Positions 45,856-54,576 of a stretch of 64,000 nt of DNA are shown here, in pieces. The translations under genes and the position numbers were made by a program. Position 1 is the stretch's first letter. Every line of letters begins with the position of its first letter. The stretch is from Neisseria bergeri (GTDB lineage Bacteria; Pseudomonadota; Gammaproteobacteria; Burkholderiales; Neisseriaceae). The notes under the pieces are model-generated. The model was not told the DNA's origin. It searched no databases and saw only the letters and a program-made list of their open reading frames with translations. Where the stretch lies: contig POWY01000003.1 in the NCBI GenBank assembly GCA_003044455.1, positions 62,001 through 126,000 of the forward strand. The letters are read 5' to 3'.

Positions 45856-46581
45856 ATGCCCCGATTCTACCTGCCCGAAAACCTTTCCGTCGGACAAACC
45901 GTCGCCCTGCCCGACAACATCGTCCGCCACCTCAACGTCCTGCGCGTCCGCCCCAACGAAAACATCACCCTCTTCGACGGCAAAGGCAAGGCACACGCCG
46001 CACGGCTGACCGTTTTGGAAAAACGCCGCGCCGAAGCCGAAATCCTGCACGAAGAAACCGCCGATACGGAATCCCCGCTGAACATCACGCTCATCCAATC
46101 CATATCTTCCGGCGAACGTATGGACTTTACCCTGCAAAAAAGCGTCGAACTCGGCGTAACCGCCATACAGCCCGTCATCAGCGAACGCTGCATCGTCCGC
46201 CTCGACGGAGAACGCGCCGCCAAACGCCTCGCACGCTGGCAGGAAATCGTCATCTCCGCGTGCGAACAAAGCAGCAGGAACACCGTTCCCCCCGTACTGC
46301 CTATCATCGGCTACCGTAAAGCACTCGACAAAATGCCGTCTGAAAGCACCAAGCTGATTATGAGCATCAACCGCGCCCGCAAACTTGCCGACATCCGCCA
46401 CCCGTCCGGCGCAATCGTCTTTATGGTCGGACCCGAAGGCGGCTGGACAGAACAGGAAGAACAACAGGCATTTGAAGCCGGCTTTCAGGCGGTTACACTC
46501 GGCAAACGGATTTTACGCACAGAAACCGCCCCACTCGCCGCCATCGCCGCGATGCAGACGCTTTGGGGCGATTTCGCATAA
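45856..46581 (+). CDS. rsmE: 16S rRNA (uracil1498-N3)-methyltransferase
   Basis: 241 aa. PUA-like N-terminus (RFYLPENLSVGQTVALP, HHL-like RHLNVLRVR) and SPOUT methyltransferase core with VGPEGGWTEQEE and LGKRILRTETAPLAAIAAMQ, the trefoil-knot SAM site. It methylates U1498 of 16S rRNA in the 30S subunit. Confidence 0.95.
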   Translation: MPRFYLPENLSVGQTVALPDNIVRHLNVLRVRPNENITLFDGKGKAHAARLTVLEKRRAEAEILHEETADTESPLNITLIQSISSGERMDFTLQKSVELGVTAIQPVISERCIVRLDGERAAKRLARWQEIVISACEQSSRNTVPPVLPIIGYRKALDKMPSESTKLIMSINRARKLADIRHPSGAIVFMVGPEGGWTEQEEQQAFEAGFQAVTLGKRILRTETAPLAAIAAMQTLWGDFA

Positions 46582-46584
46582 ACA

Positions 46585-46620
46585 GAAATGCCGTCTGAAA
46601 CCCGTTCAGACGGCATTTTG
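46585..46620 (+). terminator. DUS-pair terminator after rsmE
   Basis: AAATGCCGTCTGAAAC/GTTCAGACGGCATTTT. Confidence 0.75.
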
Positions 46621-46659
46621 CAGCCGATTAAGATATAGTAGGTTCAAATAAGATTTCCC

Positions 46660-47128
46660 GTGTCGTCATTCCCGCGCAGGCGGGAATCTGGAAATTTAAC
46701 GTTGCGGTGATTTATCGGAAATGACTGAAACTCAACGAACCGGATTCCCACTTTCGTGGGAATGACGAAGTGGAAGTTGCCCGAAACTTAAAACAAACGA
46801 AACCGAACGGACTGGATTCCCGCCTGCGCGGGAATGACGAAATTTTAGATTTCTGTTTTCAGGTTTCTGTTTCTGGTTTTCTGTTTTCGCGGGAATAACG
46901 GAATTTTAAGTTTTAGGAATTTGTCAGAAAAACAGAAATCCCTCCGCCGTCATTCCCGCGAAAGCGGGAATCTAGAAACGGAAAAACGCAGAAATTTATC
47001 TGGAAAAACAACAATTCTTCCGCCGTCATTCCCGCAAAAGCGGGAATCTAGAATTTTAATGCGGCAAGAATTTATCGGAAAAAACCGAAGTTTAAAGACC
47101 TAGATTCCCGCCTGCGCGGGAATGACGA
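46660..47128. repeat. Neisserial intergenic mosaic element (dRS3 repeat array)
   Basis: At least six dRS3 units (ATTCCC-N8-GGGAAT) at about 46669, 46744, 46816, 46951, 47023 and 47103, separated by RS-type spacers such as GACGAAGTGGAAGT(T)(G/A)CCCG. It fills the gap between rsmE and the 3' end of the lgt locus. No gene is present. Confidence 0.9.
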
Positions 47129-47233
47129 AGTGGAAGTTACCCGAAACTTAAAACAAGCGAAACCGAACAAACCGGATTCCCCGACATAAATTTAGGGACA
47201 GCGCACACCCGCCAAATAAGGAAAGGTCAAAAC

Positions 47234-48040
47234 CTATTCAAACGGGACGACGTGCCGCCCAAGTTGTTTTTCCAATTTTTTCTGACGTTTCCGTTCCCTC
47301 GCCCTTTCGATTTCCCTGCCGATTTTTCCCAAAGCGCGTTTCAACAAAACCTTCGGGGAGCGGCGGTTGCGGTACGATTCCTGCCTGCCGTTTTTCAGTT
47401 GGCTGGGCAGGGTTTCGCTTTGGATGCACAAGGCGGGGGTCAGTTGGCAAACCGTCATCCCCCCTTTGTCGAGAAAACTGCTGAACAGCATCCAATCCAC
47501 CGCCTTCAGGCGTTCGGACGGCAAAACGGCAAACCTGTCCAAAAAGAAACGCATCGCCTTTCGGGAAATGATATAGCCCGCCATACCAAAATGTTCGCTT
47601 TCCAACAGCGGAAAGGCGCGCCCGCAGTAGTCCGCCACGCCGGAGGGCGAGGTCAGGACGTGCATAAACATCGTTTCCAAGCGGACGATAAAGGCGGAAT
47701 CCTTGTCAAAACGCTCTTCCAACCAAGTATCTTCGGCAAGGAATTTCTCCGCGCCTTCGCCGAGTAAAACGTCGTCCTCAAATACGGCGATATACGGCAG
47801 ACCTTCGTCCAATGCCTGCTTCCACAATACGGCGTGGCTCATAAAGCAGGCTTTTTCCACTCCGCTCAAATAGGGGTGCGCCGACAAACCGGGGACGAGT
47901 TCCGCCATTGCCTGCTCCAGCCTTTCAGACGGCATCAGTGCATCAAAAAACTGAAACGGAATGTCGTGCCTGCCGAAGGTATCGGCAATGTGCGCCCTGC
48001 GTTCTGCGGCGGAGCTTAGGCTGATAACGTGGTTTTGCAT
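47234..48040 (-). CDS. lgtE: LOS beta-1,4-galactosyltransferase LgtE
   Basis: 268 aa, GT25 family: QNHVISLSSAAERRAHI start, FEDDVLLGEGAEKFLAE (EDD metal site) and YIISRKAMRFFLDRF. It adds the first Gal to Glc of the LOS alpha chain. The N-terminal two thirds is almost identical to LgtB; the C-terminal third is different (LFSSFLDKGG versus MFGNPDDREG). Last gene of the lgt locus, not phase-variable itself. Confidence 0.88.
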   Translation of the reverse strand: MQNHVISLSSAAERRAHIADTFGRHDIPFQFFDALMPSERLEQAMAELVPGLSAHPYLSGVEKACFMSHAVLWKQALDEGLPYIAVFEDDVLLGEGAEKFLAEDTWLEERFDKDSAFIVRLETMFMHVLTSPSGVADYCGRAFPLLESEHFGMAGYIISRKAMRFFLDRFAVLPSERLKAVDWMLFSSFLDKGGMTVCQLTPALCIQSETLPSQLKNGRQESYRNRRSPKVLLKRALGKIGREIERARERKRQKKLEKQLGRHVVPFE

Positions 48041-48058
48041 GATTTTCCCTGTTCGGTT

Positions 48059-49070
48059 TCAATAGCCTCGGTATTTCCAAGGGCGTAACATTTTTTTCAG
48101 GATTTTCCTATATTGCGGTGCGGCAAACAGCTTCCTCATCACGCGGTCTGTCAAAAAATCCAGTAAATCGGTCAAAGAATACTTTTCCAACGACAAGAAA
48201 TATTCGTACAGGAACAGGCGGAGGTATCCGATATCCTGTCCGGACAAGGCTTTTTCGTGCAACGCATATGCCGTTGATTTCAAAAGCCCGTAATTCAGGC
48301 AGTCCGCCCCGACGGCTATGCCTGCCGCCTTCCAATACCCCGCCCTGATTTCTTCTTTGATTTTCCACGCCGTCCTGCGCTGTTGCAGGTTGTGTTTGGA
48401 AGAGGTCTGGTCTTGATGGAAGCGGTATTTGACCAAGGCTTCGGGATAATTCGCCAGCCTGCCCAGTTTGCCGGCTTCGTACCAAAACTTATAGTCTTCG
48501 GCGTGGATATAGGCGGGGTCGAACCGCAAACCGCCGTCAATGACGCTGCGCCGCATAATCATCGTGTTGTTGTGTATGGGGTTGCGGAAGGGAAAGGCAG
48601 ACACGATTTCCTGATGGCTCAGGGGGTTTTTCCAAATTTCGCCGTTTCGGGCAATGGCGGCAAGCACGCTTTTATTGTTTTCTTCCGACAAAACTTCCAG
48701 CCACGCGCCCATTGCGATGATGCTGCGGTCTTTTTCCATCTCGCCCACGATTTTCTCAATCCAATCGGAGGCGGCAATATCGTCGGCATCGGTGCGCGCA
48801 ATATATTCCCCCCCCCGACTTTGCCAATTCGTCCAGCCCGATGTTTAAAGAGGCGATAAAGCCCAAATTGCGGGGATTGGAAATTATCCTGATCCTGCCG
48901 TCCTGTTCTTGGAAACGCCGGGCAATGGCAAGTGTGCCGTCCGTCGAGCCGTCATCGACGATTAAAATATCCAAGTTGCGCCAAGTCTGCCCCACTACGG
49001 CGGACAGCGATTGGGCGAAATATTTTTCTGTGTTGTAGGCGCAAATCAATACGCTGACTAAAGGTTGCAA
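48059..49070 (-). pseudogene. lgtD: LOS N-acetylgalactosaminyltransferase LgtD, phase OFF
   Basis: GT2 family, homologous to LgtA. The N-terminal part (LQPLVSVLICAYNTEKYF, VDDGSTDGT) and the C-terminal part (EMEKDRSIIAMGAW to the stop at 48059) are in different frames, joined at a C9 run on the plus strand (48808-48816; G9 in the gene). The in-frame count would be 8, 11 or 14, so the gene is OFF by slippage. A TTG at 49070 is the apparent start. LgtD adds terminal GalNAc to lacto-N-neotetraose. Confidence 0.88.
48808..48816. repeat. lgtD poly-G tract (G9)
   Basis: C9 on the plus strand after TATATT. Out of frame: Ser-(Gly)n-Glu requires G11 or G11 plus or minus 3. Confidence 0.9.
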
Positions 49071-49095
49071 TCCGTTCCCCTTTCCGATACGTCCG

Positions 49096-49123
49096 ATGCC
49101 GTCTGAAGGCTTCAGACGGCGTG
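49096..49123 (-). terminator. Inverted DUS pair between lgtC and lgtD
   Basis: GCCGTCTGAAGGCTTCAGACGGC, loopless palindrome after the lgtC stop. Confidence 0.5.
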
Positions 49124-49128
49124 CCCCG

Positions 49129-50050
49129 TCAATAAATCTTGCGTAAGAATCTGGCAGACAGCTTTCTGCGCCATCTTTGAAACATACGCTTCGCGGGCGG
49201 GACGGCAAGTTTGCCGCGCCATTCTTCGGGAACGGTTGTCAGGCTGCCCGCCAACTCTGTGAAACGTTCCGCACCCCAAGCGGTACAGTCCCTGTGCCAC
49301 GGCTTTGCCGGGCCGCAATAATGGCTGACGGCGACGGGCATCGCCGTATTGTTCCGGTCGCGGTAAAGCGGGTCGGTATGGCGGGACGCAAACCTGTTCG
49401 CCATAAAGGCATAATTGGTCGGCATAAAGTTGAAACGGCTGTTCGCATAACACACCCCGCCTTTAAACAGCCCGTTCAAAATATCCTGATCCTGATATTG
49501 CATCACGTCCTTGTATTGTTCCACCCATTCTCAGGACATTTTGAAAATATCGTGCTGCCGCCACTTTTTCAGGTTGATCAGCAATACGCCGGCATTGAAA
49601 TAATATTCGCCGTCCGCCATACCGATTTTTTGTTTGTAGCCTTCCTGCCTTTCGACAAACAAATCGATGCACGCGCCGACCCAGTTATTGCCCAAATCGG
49701 TATCCCATAAGGGCTTCAGGCTGTCCCTGACCAATACGTCTATATCCAAATACAGGACTTTATCGCAATCGGCAATGTATTCGCCCAATTTCAAGCGGGC
49801 ATAAGTCGTGATGGAAATGTGCCTGATGTTTAAGGGGAAGCCGGCGAAATCTTCGGGGTTTACGTCTATAAAGCGGATATTACCCCCCCCCCCGCAAATT
49901 GGCGGCAACCGCCGCCCGGTTTGCCTCACTGATGCCGGCATCGAGGACGTAAAACCTGATTTCCGTATCGGGATGGGCCGCTTCCACGCTTTTTGCCGCA
50001 ACGCAAAGGTAGGCGGCATAGTTGTCGTCTGCCGCAAATACGATGTCCAT
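49129..50050 (-). pseudogene. lgtC: LOS alpha-1,4-galactosyltransferase LgtC, doubly inactivated
   Basis: GT8 family. Starts at 50050 with MDIVFAADDNYAAYLCVAAK. At the G11 tract (49883-49893) the frame runs into TAA; 10 or 13 G would read on into NIRFIDVNPEDF. In the downstream frame the DxD site LYLDIDVLV is intact, but a TGA at 49531-49533 (MS*EWVEQ, where a Cys codon TGC is expected) stops it before the C-terminal 131 codons. Slippage alone therefore cannot restore a full-length LgtC (Pk epitope). Confidence 0.9.
49883..49893. repeat. lgtC poly-G tract (G11)
   Basis: C11 on the plus strand; G10 or G13 would be in frame. Confidence 0.9.
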
Positions 50051-50061
50051 CTTTTCTCCTT

Positions 50062-50901
50062 TTATTGGAAAGGCACAATGATTTTGCCGATTAACTGTTC
50101 GCGCCTTTGCCGGCGTTTTTCCCTTTCCCTGCTGATTTTGGTCAAGGCGCGGATCAGGCGGTGTTTGAATGTGTTGGCGGGGGAATCGCGCCTTTGCTGT
50201 TTGCGGTTCAGGAGGCGGTCGTGTTCGATCAGGCTGCCCAATGCGCTGTTTTGGTCGTGAAACTTGGCATAATGCAGCTCTTGGGCGCACAAGGCGGGAT
50301 TGAGCTGGCAAACCGGCATTCCTTCCCTGTCGTCAGGGTTGCCGAACATCATCCAATCGACGGGGTGCAGCCCTTCAGACGGCAGGGCGGCAAACCTGTC
50401 CAGGAAAAACCGCATCGCTTTTCGGGAAATGATATAGCCCGCCGTCCCCCAGTGTTCGCTTTCCAAAAGCGGGAAGGCACGCCCGCAGTAGTCCGCCACG
50501 CCGGAGGGCGAGGTCAGGACGTGCATAAACATCGTTTCCAAACGGACGACAAAGGCGGAATCCGGGTCAAACCGCTCTTTTAGCCAGCCGTCTTCGGCAA
50601 GGAATTTCTCCGCGCCTTCGCCGAGTAAAACGTCGTCCTCAAATACGGCAATATACGGTAAGCTTTCGTCCAGCGCCTGCTTCCACAATACGGTGTGGCT
50701 CATAAAGCAGGCTTTTTCCACTCCGCTCAAATAGGGGTGCGCCGACAAACCGGGGACGAGTTCCGCCATTGCCTGCTCCAGCCTTTCAGACGGCATCAGT
50801 GCGTCGAAAAACTGAAACGGGATGCCGTGCCTGCCGAAGGTATCGGCAATGTGCGCCCTGCGTTCTGCGGCGGAAGCCAGGCTGATAACGTGGTTTTGCA
50901 T
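50062..50901 (-). CDS. lgtB: LOS beta-1,4-galactosyltransferase LgtB
   Basis: 279 aa, GT25 family: QNHVISLASAAERRAHI, FEDDVLLGEGAEKFLAE and a C-terminus with MMFGNPDDREGMPVCQLNPAL and a basic tail ending GKIIVPFQ. It adds the terminal Gal to GlcNAc, completing lacto-N-neotetraose. Intact. The 5' part is nearly identical in DNA to lgtE, making a direct repeat. Confidence 0.92.
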   Translation of the reverse strand: MQNHVISLASAAERRAHIADTFGRHGIPFQFFDALMPSERLEQAMAELVPGLSAHPYLSGVEKACFMSHTVLWKQALDESLPYIAVFEDDVLLGEGAEKFLAEDGWLKERFDPDSAFVVRLETMFMHVLTSPSGVADYCGRAFPLLESEHWGTAGYIISRKAMRFFLDRFAALPSEGLHPVDWMMFGNPDDREGMPVCQLNPALCAQELHYAKFHDQNSALGSLIEHDRLLNRKQQRRDSPANTFKHRLIRALTKISREREKRRQRREQLIGKIIVPFQ

Positions 50902-50942
50902 AATTTATCCTGTTTTTTGTCTGTTGGATAAAGCGGCGTTTT

Positions 50943-51989
50943 TCAACGGTTTTTCAGCAATCGGCGCAAAATGCCGAAGTATTGCCTCAAGGTAAACAGC
51001 CGCCGCATCCTGCCGTCTGCCGCAAAATCCAGCCACGCGCCGGCGGGCGGCGTGTCCGTCCGTTTGAAACATTGATACAAAAACCGGCGGGCGCGTTCAA
51101 AATCTTCTTCCGGCAAATGTTTCTCCAGCAATTCATACGCTACTGCTTTTATTTGGCGGTATTCAAGGCTGTCGAACCGGGTTTTAAAACCCATAGACTG
51201 CAAAAAATCGTTTCTGGCGGTTTTTTGGATGCCTTGCGCGATTTCGTGTTGGCGGACGCTGTATTTGGATGAAACCTGATTGGCGTGAAGGCGGTATTTG
51301 ACCAAGGCTTCGGGATAATAAGCCAGCCTGCCCAATTTGCTGACATCGTACCAAAATTGGTAATCTTCCGCCCAATCCCGCTCGGTGTTGTAACGCAAAC
51401 CGCCGTCAATGACGCTGCGCCTCATAATCATCGTGTTGTTGTGTATGGGGTTGCTAAAAGGGAAAAAGGCGGCGATGTCTTCGTGCCGGGTCGGCTTTTT
51501 CCAAATTTTGCCGTGTTCGTGGTGCCGCGCCAGCCGGTTGCCGTCCTTTTCTTCCGACAAAACTTCCAGCCACGCGCCCATTGCGATGATGCTGCGGTCT
51601 TTTTCCATCTCACCCACGATTTTCTCAATCCAGTCGGGGGCGGCAATATCGTCTGCATCGGTGCGCGCAATATATTCCCCCCCCCCCGACTTTGCCAATT
51701 CGTCCAGCCCGATGTTTAAAGAGGGAATCAGACCGGAATTGCGCGGCTGCGCGAGGATGCGGATGCGACCGTCCTGTTCTTGGAAACGCTGGGCAATGGC
51801 AAGCGTACCGTCCGTCGAGCCGTCATCGACAATCAAAATATCCAAGTTGCGCCAAGTTTGATTCACGACGGCGGCTAATGATTGGGCGAAATATTTTTCT
51901 ACGTTATAAGCGCAAATCAATACGCTGACTAAAGGCTGCAATTTATTCTCCCGATAGGCACGATGCCGTCTGAAGGCTTCAGACGGCAT
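50943..51989 (-). CDS. lgtA: LOS beta-1,3-N-acetylglucosaminyltransferase LgtA, phase ON
   Basis: 348 aa, GT2 family: LQPLVSVLICAYNVEKYF, LIVDDGSTDGT, the poly-Gly tract within ELAKSGGGEYIARTDADD (DxD site). The poly-G tract is G11 (plus-strand C11 at 51677-51687), which keeps the frame. It adds GlcNAc to lactose on the LOS alpha chain and is the main switch for lacto-N-neotetraose. The start codon ATG at 51989 lies inside an uptake sequence within the glyS terminator hairpin. Confidence 0.93.
   Translation of the reverse strand: MPSEAFRRHRAYRENKLQPLVSVLICAYNVEKYFAQSLAAVVNQTWRNLDILIVDDGSTDGTLAIAQRFQEQDGRIRILAQPRNSGLIPSLNIGLDELAKSGGGEYIARTDADDIAAPDWIEKIVGEMEKDRSIIAMGAWLEVLSEEKDGNRLARHHEHGKIWKKPTRHEDIAAFFPFSNPIHNNTMIMRRSVIDGGLRYNTERDWAEDYQFWYDVSKLGRLAYYPEALVKYRLHANQVSSKYSVRQHEIAQGIQKTARNDFLQSMGFKTRFDSLEYRQIKAVAYELLEKHLPEEDFERARRFLYQCFKRTDTPPAGAWLDFAADGRMRRLFTLRQYFGILRRLLKNR
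51677..51687. repeat. lgtA poly-G tract (G11, in frame)
   Basis: C11 on the plus strand; TCG-GGG-GGG-GGG-GAA is read as Ser-Gly-Gly-Gly-Glu. Confidence 0.93.
51963..51989 (-). terminator. DUS palindrome after glyS overlapping the lgtA start
   Basis: ATGCCGTCTGAAGGCTTCAGACGGCAT, 17 bp after the glyS stop. The ATG of its minus-strand arm is the lgtA start. Confidence 0.6.
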
Positions 51990-52005
51990 TTGGACTGTAC
52001 AACGG

Positions 52006-54069
52006 TTACTCGCCCAAAAGCGCGATGTCGGCTACCGCGTTCATTTGCTCTGCCAAGCGGTTCAGCAGGTTCAGGCGGTTTTGTTTTACGGCGGCATCTT
52101 CCGCCATTACCATCACGCCGTCAAAGAAGGCATCGACTTGCGGCTTGACGGAAGCCAGTTCGGACAAGGCGGTTTGGAAATTGCCTTCGGCGACGGCGGC
52201 GGCAATTTTTGGCTGTAAGCCTTGTGCGGCGGCGTACAGGGCTTTTTCTTCATCTTGTTGCAGCAGGCTTTCATCGACTTCGCCCAACGCGGCATCGGCT
52301 TTTTTCAGCAGGTTTTGCACGCGTTTGTTGGCGGCGGCGAGCGCGGCGGCTTCGGGCAGTTGTTTGAACGCGGCGACAGCCTGCAGTTTGGCGGTCAAAT
52401 CGTCCAAACGGCGCGGCTGTTTGGCGAGTACGGCGGCAACGATGTCTTGCGGATAATCGTTTTGCAGCAACACGGCAAGGCGCGCCTGCATAAAGTCGGC
52501 GGTTTCAGACGGCGTTTTTTCGTTGAGCAAACCTTTGGGAAAGCTGTCGAATGCCGTCTGAATCAGTTCGTTCACGTCCAAACCGTACTGCATCAGCATC
52601 CGCAAAATACCCAAGGCGGCGCGGCGCAGGGCGTAGGGGTCTTTGTCGCCGGTCGGAATCAGGCCGATGCCCCAAATTCCGACCAGGGTTTCCAGCTTGT
52701 CCGCCAGTGCCACGGCGGCGGCAATTTTGCTTTCGGGCAGCTTGTCGCCGGCAAAACGCGGTTGGTAGTGTTGCTCGACAGCTTCGGCGATTTCTTCGGT
52801 TTCGCCGTCCAAGCGGGCATAGTATTTGCCCATCGTACCTTGCAGTTCGGGGAACTCGCCGACCATTTCGGTTACCAAGTCGGCTTTGGCAAGACGCGCG
52901 GCGCGTTCGGCTGCGGCGGCATCCGCGCCCAAAGCCTTGGCGATGTGGGCGGCAATGCTTTGTAGGCGTTCGATGCGTTCGGCTTGCGAGCCGATTTTGT
53001 TGTGATAAACCACGTTCGCCAGCTTGGGCAGGCGGCTTTCCAAAGTCGCTTTCTGGTCTTGCTTGTAGAAGAACTCGGCATCAGACAGGCGAGCGCGCAA
53101 GACGCGTTCGTTGCCTTGGATGATGTGCGACGGATCTTCGGTTTGCAGGTTGGAGACCAACAGGAAGCGGTTCATCAGCTTGCCGTTTTGGTCGAGCAGC
53201 GGAAAGTATTTTTGGTTTTGCTGCATCGTCAGAATCAGGCATTCTTGCGGCACGGCGAGGAAGTGTTCCTCAAAACCGGCTTCCAATACCACAGGCCATT
53301 CAACCAACGCGGTTACTTCGTCCAACAAGGCTTCATCGGCGGCGACGGTCGCGTTCAGACGGCGTGCCTGCCCTTCCAGTGCCGTCTGAATCGCGGCTTT
53401 GCGCTCGGCAAACGAAGCTTCCACTTTGCCTTGCTCGCGCATTTGTGCGGCGTAACTGTCGGCGTTTTCAATGGTGATTTCGCCGTTGGACAAGAAGCGG
53501 TGTCCCAAGGTTTGATTGCTGCTTTGCAGACCCAAAACGCTGACGTTTACGATGTCGCCGCCGTGCAGCACAATCAGCCCGTGGACGGGGCGCACGAAGG
53601 TAAATGTGCTGCTGCCCCAACGCATCACTTTCGGAATCGGCAGTTTCTTAACCGCTTGATTGATGATGTCTTCCAAGAGTTCGCCCAACGGCTTGCCGGT
53701 TTGGACATATTCGTAGGCGTACACGTCCTGCTTGCCGTCGTTGATGATGGTCAAGTCTTCGATTTTCGCCCCCGCACCGCGTGCGAAACCTTCCAAAGCC
53801 TTGGTCGGCACACCGTCTTTTACGGCATTCGCTACGGCAGGGCCTTTTTTCACGATTTTTTGATCTGCCTGAACGGCTTTGACGTTTTTGACTTGAATCG
53901 CCAAACGGCGCGGCGAGGCATAAGCCGTAAATTCGGCCGTGCCGTCAACCAGTTGCGCTTTTTCCAAGCCTTCGGCAACAGAGGCGGCAAAGTGGTTGCC
54001 TAAATTATTCAGGGCTTTTGGCGGAAGTTCTTCGGTAAGGAGTTCGATTAAAAGGGTTTGGGTCATCAT
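52006..54069 (-). CDS. glyS: Glycyl-tRNA synthetase beta subunit
   Basis: 687 aa. QTLLIELLTEELPPKALNNLG at the start, and GKYYARLDGE, LADKLETLVGIWGIG with PTGDKDPYALRRAALGILR of the HD-type core; C-terminal anticodon-binding helical region. Pairs with GlyQ as alpha2beta2. Separated from glyQ by the yggL-like gene, all in one direction. Confidence 0.97.
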   Translation of the reverse strand: MMTQTLLIELLTEELPPKALNNLGNHFAASVAEGLEKAQLVDGTAEFTAYASPRRLAIQVKNVKAVQADQKIVKKGPAVANAVKDGVPTKALEGFARGAGAKIEDLTIINDGKQDVYAYEYVQTGKPLGELLEDIINQAVKKLPIPKVMRWGSSTFTFVRPVHGLIVLHGGDIVNVSVLGLQSSNQTLGHRFLSNGEITIENADSYAAQMREQGKVEASFAERKAAIQTALEGQARRLNATVAADEALLDEVTALVEWPVVLEAGFEEHFLAVPQECLILTMQQNQKYFPLLDQNGKLMNRFLLVSNLQTEDPSHIIQGNERVLRARLSDAEFFYKQDQKATLESRLPKLANVVYHNKIGSQAERIERLQSIAAHIAKALGADAAAAERAARLAKADLVTEMVGEFPELQGTMGKYYARLDGETEEIAEAVEQHYQPRFAGDKLPESKIAAAVALADKLETLVGIWGIGLIPTGDKDPYALRRAALGILRMLMQYGLDVNELIQTAFDSFPKGLLNEKTPSETADFMQARLAVLLQNDYPQDIVAAVLAKQPRRLDDLTAKLQAVAAFKQLPEAAALAAANKRVQNLLKKADAALGEVDESLLQQDEEKALYAAAQGLQPKIAAAVAEGNFQTALSELASVKPQVDAFFDGVMVMAEDAAVKQNRLNLLNRLAEQMNAVADIALLGE

Positions 54070-54089
54070 TCGGCTTTCTTTGAATTTGG

Positions 54090-54455
54090 TTAATCTGCCT
54101 GTTTATAGGTTTCGCTGTAATTTTCCCAGCCGTCATCCCCATAAAAACCATCAACCAGCGGGGTAGCGTACAAAGTAGCGACATCTTCTCGGCCTGCCAG
54201 CCAAGAGATAATGGCTTTTTTCTCGGTTTCTCCCAAGCCTCGGGAGCCGGATTTTTGAAACAGGCACGAAAAATCGCCGCAATCGCCCCCGCCCGCCATT
54301 TCCAAGCCGTTTACCACAAGATACGCAATCAGCTCGTCCATAAAGCGGCCAAACGCTTCGGCATCGTCCGCAGCTTGATGCAAACTGCCTTGAACGCCGA
54401 AAATCAATGTTTGAAACTCACCCAAATGCAGCTTTTTATGCTGGCGGCGGTTCAT
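54090..54455 (-). CDS. yggL: YggL family 50S ribosome-binding protein
   Basis: 121 aa from the ATG at 54455 (MNRRQHKKLHLGEFQTL); 15 extra codons are possible upstream. The basic start and GEFQTLIFGV match YggL/DUF469, as do the LVVNGLEMAGGG and KKAIISWLAGREDVATL blocks. YggL binds 50S subunits in E. coli. Inserted between glyQ and glyS. Confidence 0.8.
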   Translation of the reverse strand: MNRRQHKKLHLGEFQTLIFGVQGSLHQAADDAEAFGRFMDELIAYLVVNGLEMAGGGDCGDFSCLFQKSGSRGLGETEKKAIISWLAGREDVATLYATPLVDGFYGDDGWENYSETYKQAD

Positions 54456-54576
54456 TTTGTGCAGGCGTTTCCTGCTTGGGGTGCGGAAATAGACAGGCAT
54501 GATTTTCCTAAAATATATAATGGTTTACGGACGGATACCATATCGGGCCGCCCGAACGTGAAAAATCGTCGCCCCC

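Noticed and set aside
46660-47128. Regularly spaced palindromes resembling a CRISPR array
   Set aside because: The units are dRS3 (ATTCCC-N8-GGGAAT), 20 bp with variable spacing and repeated spacers of the RS type, so this is a NIME and not a CRISPR.
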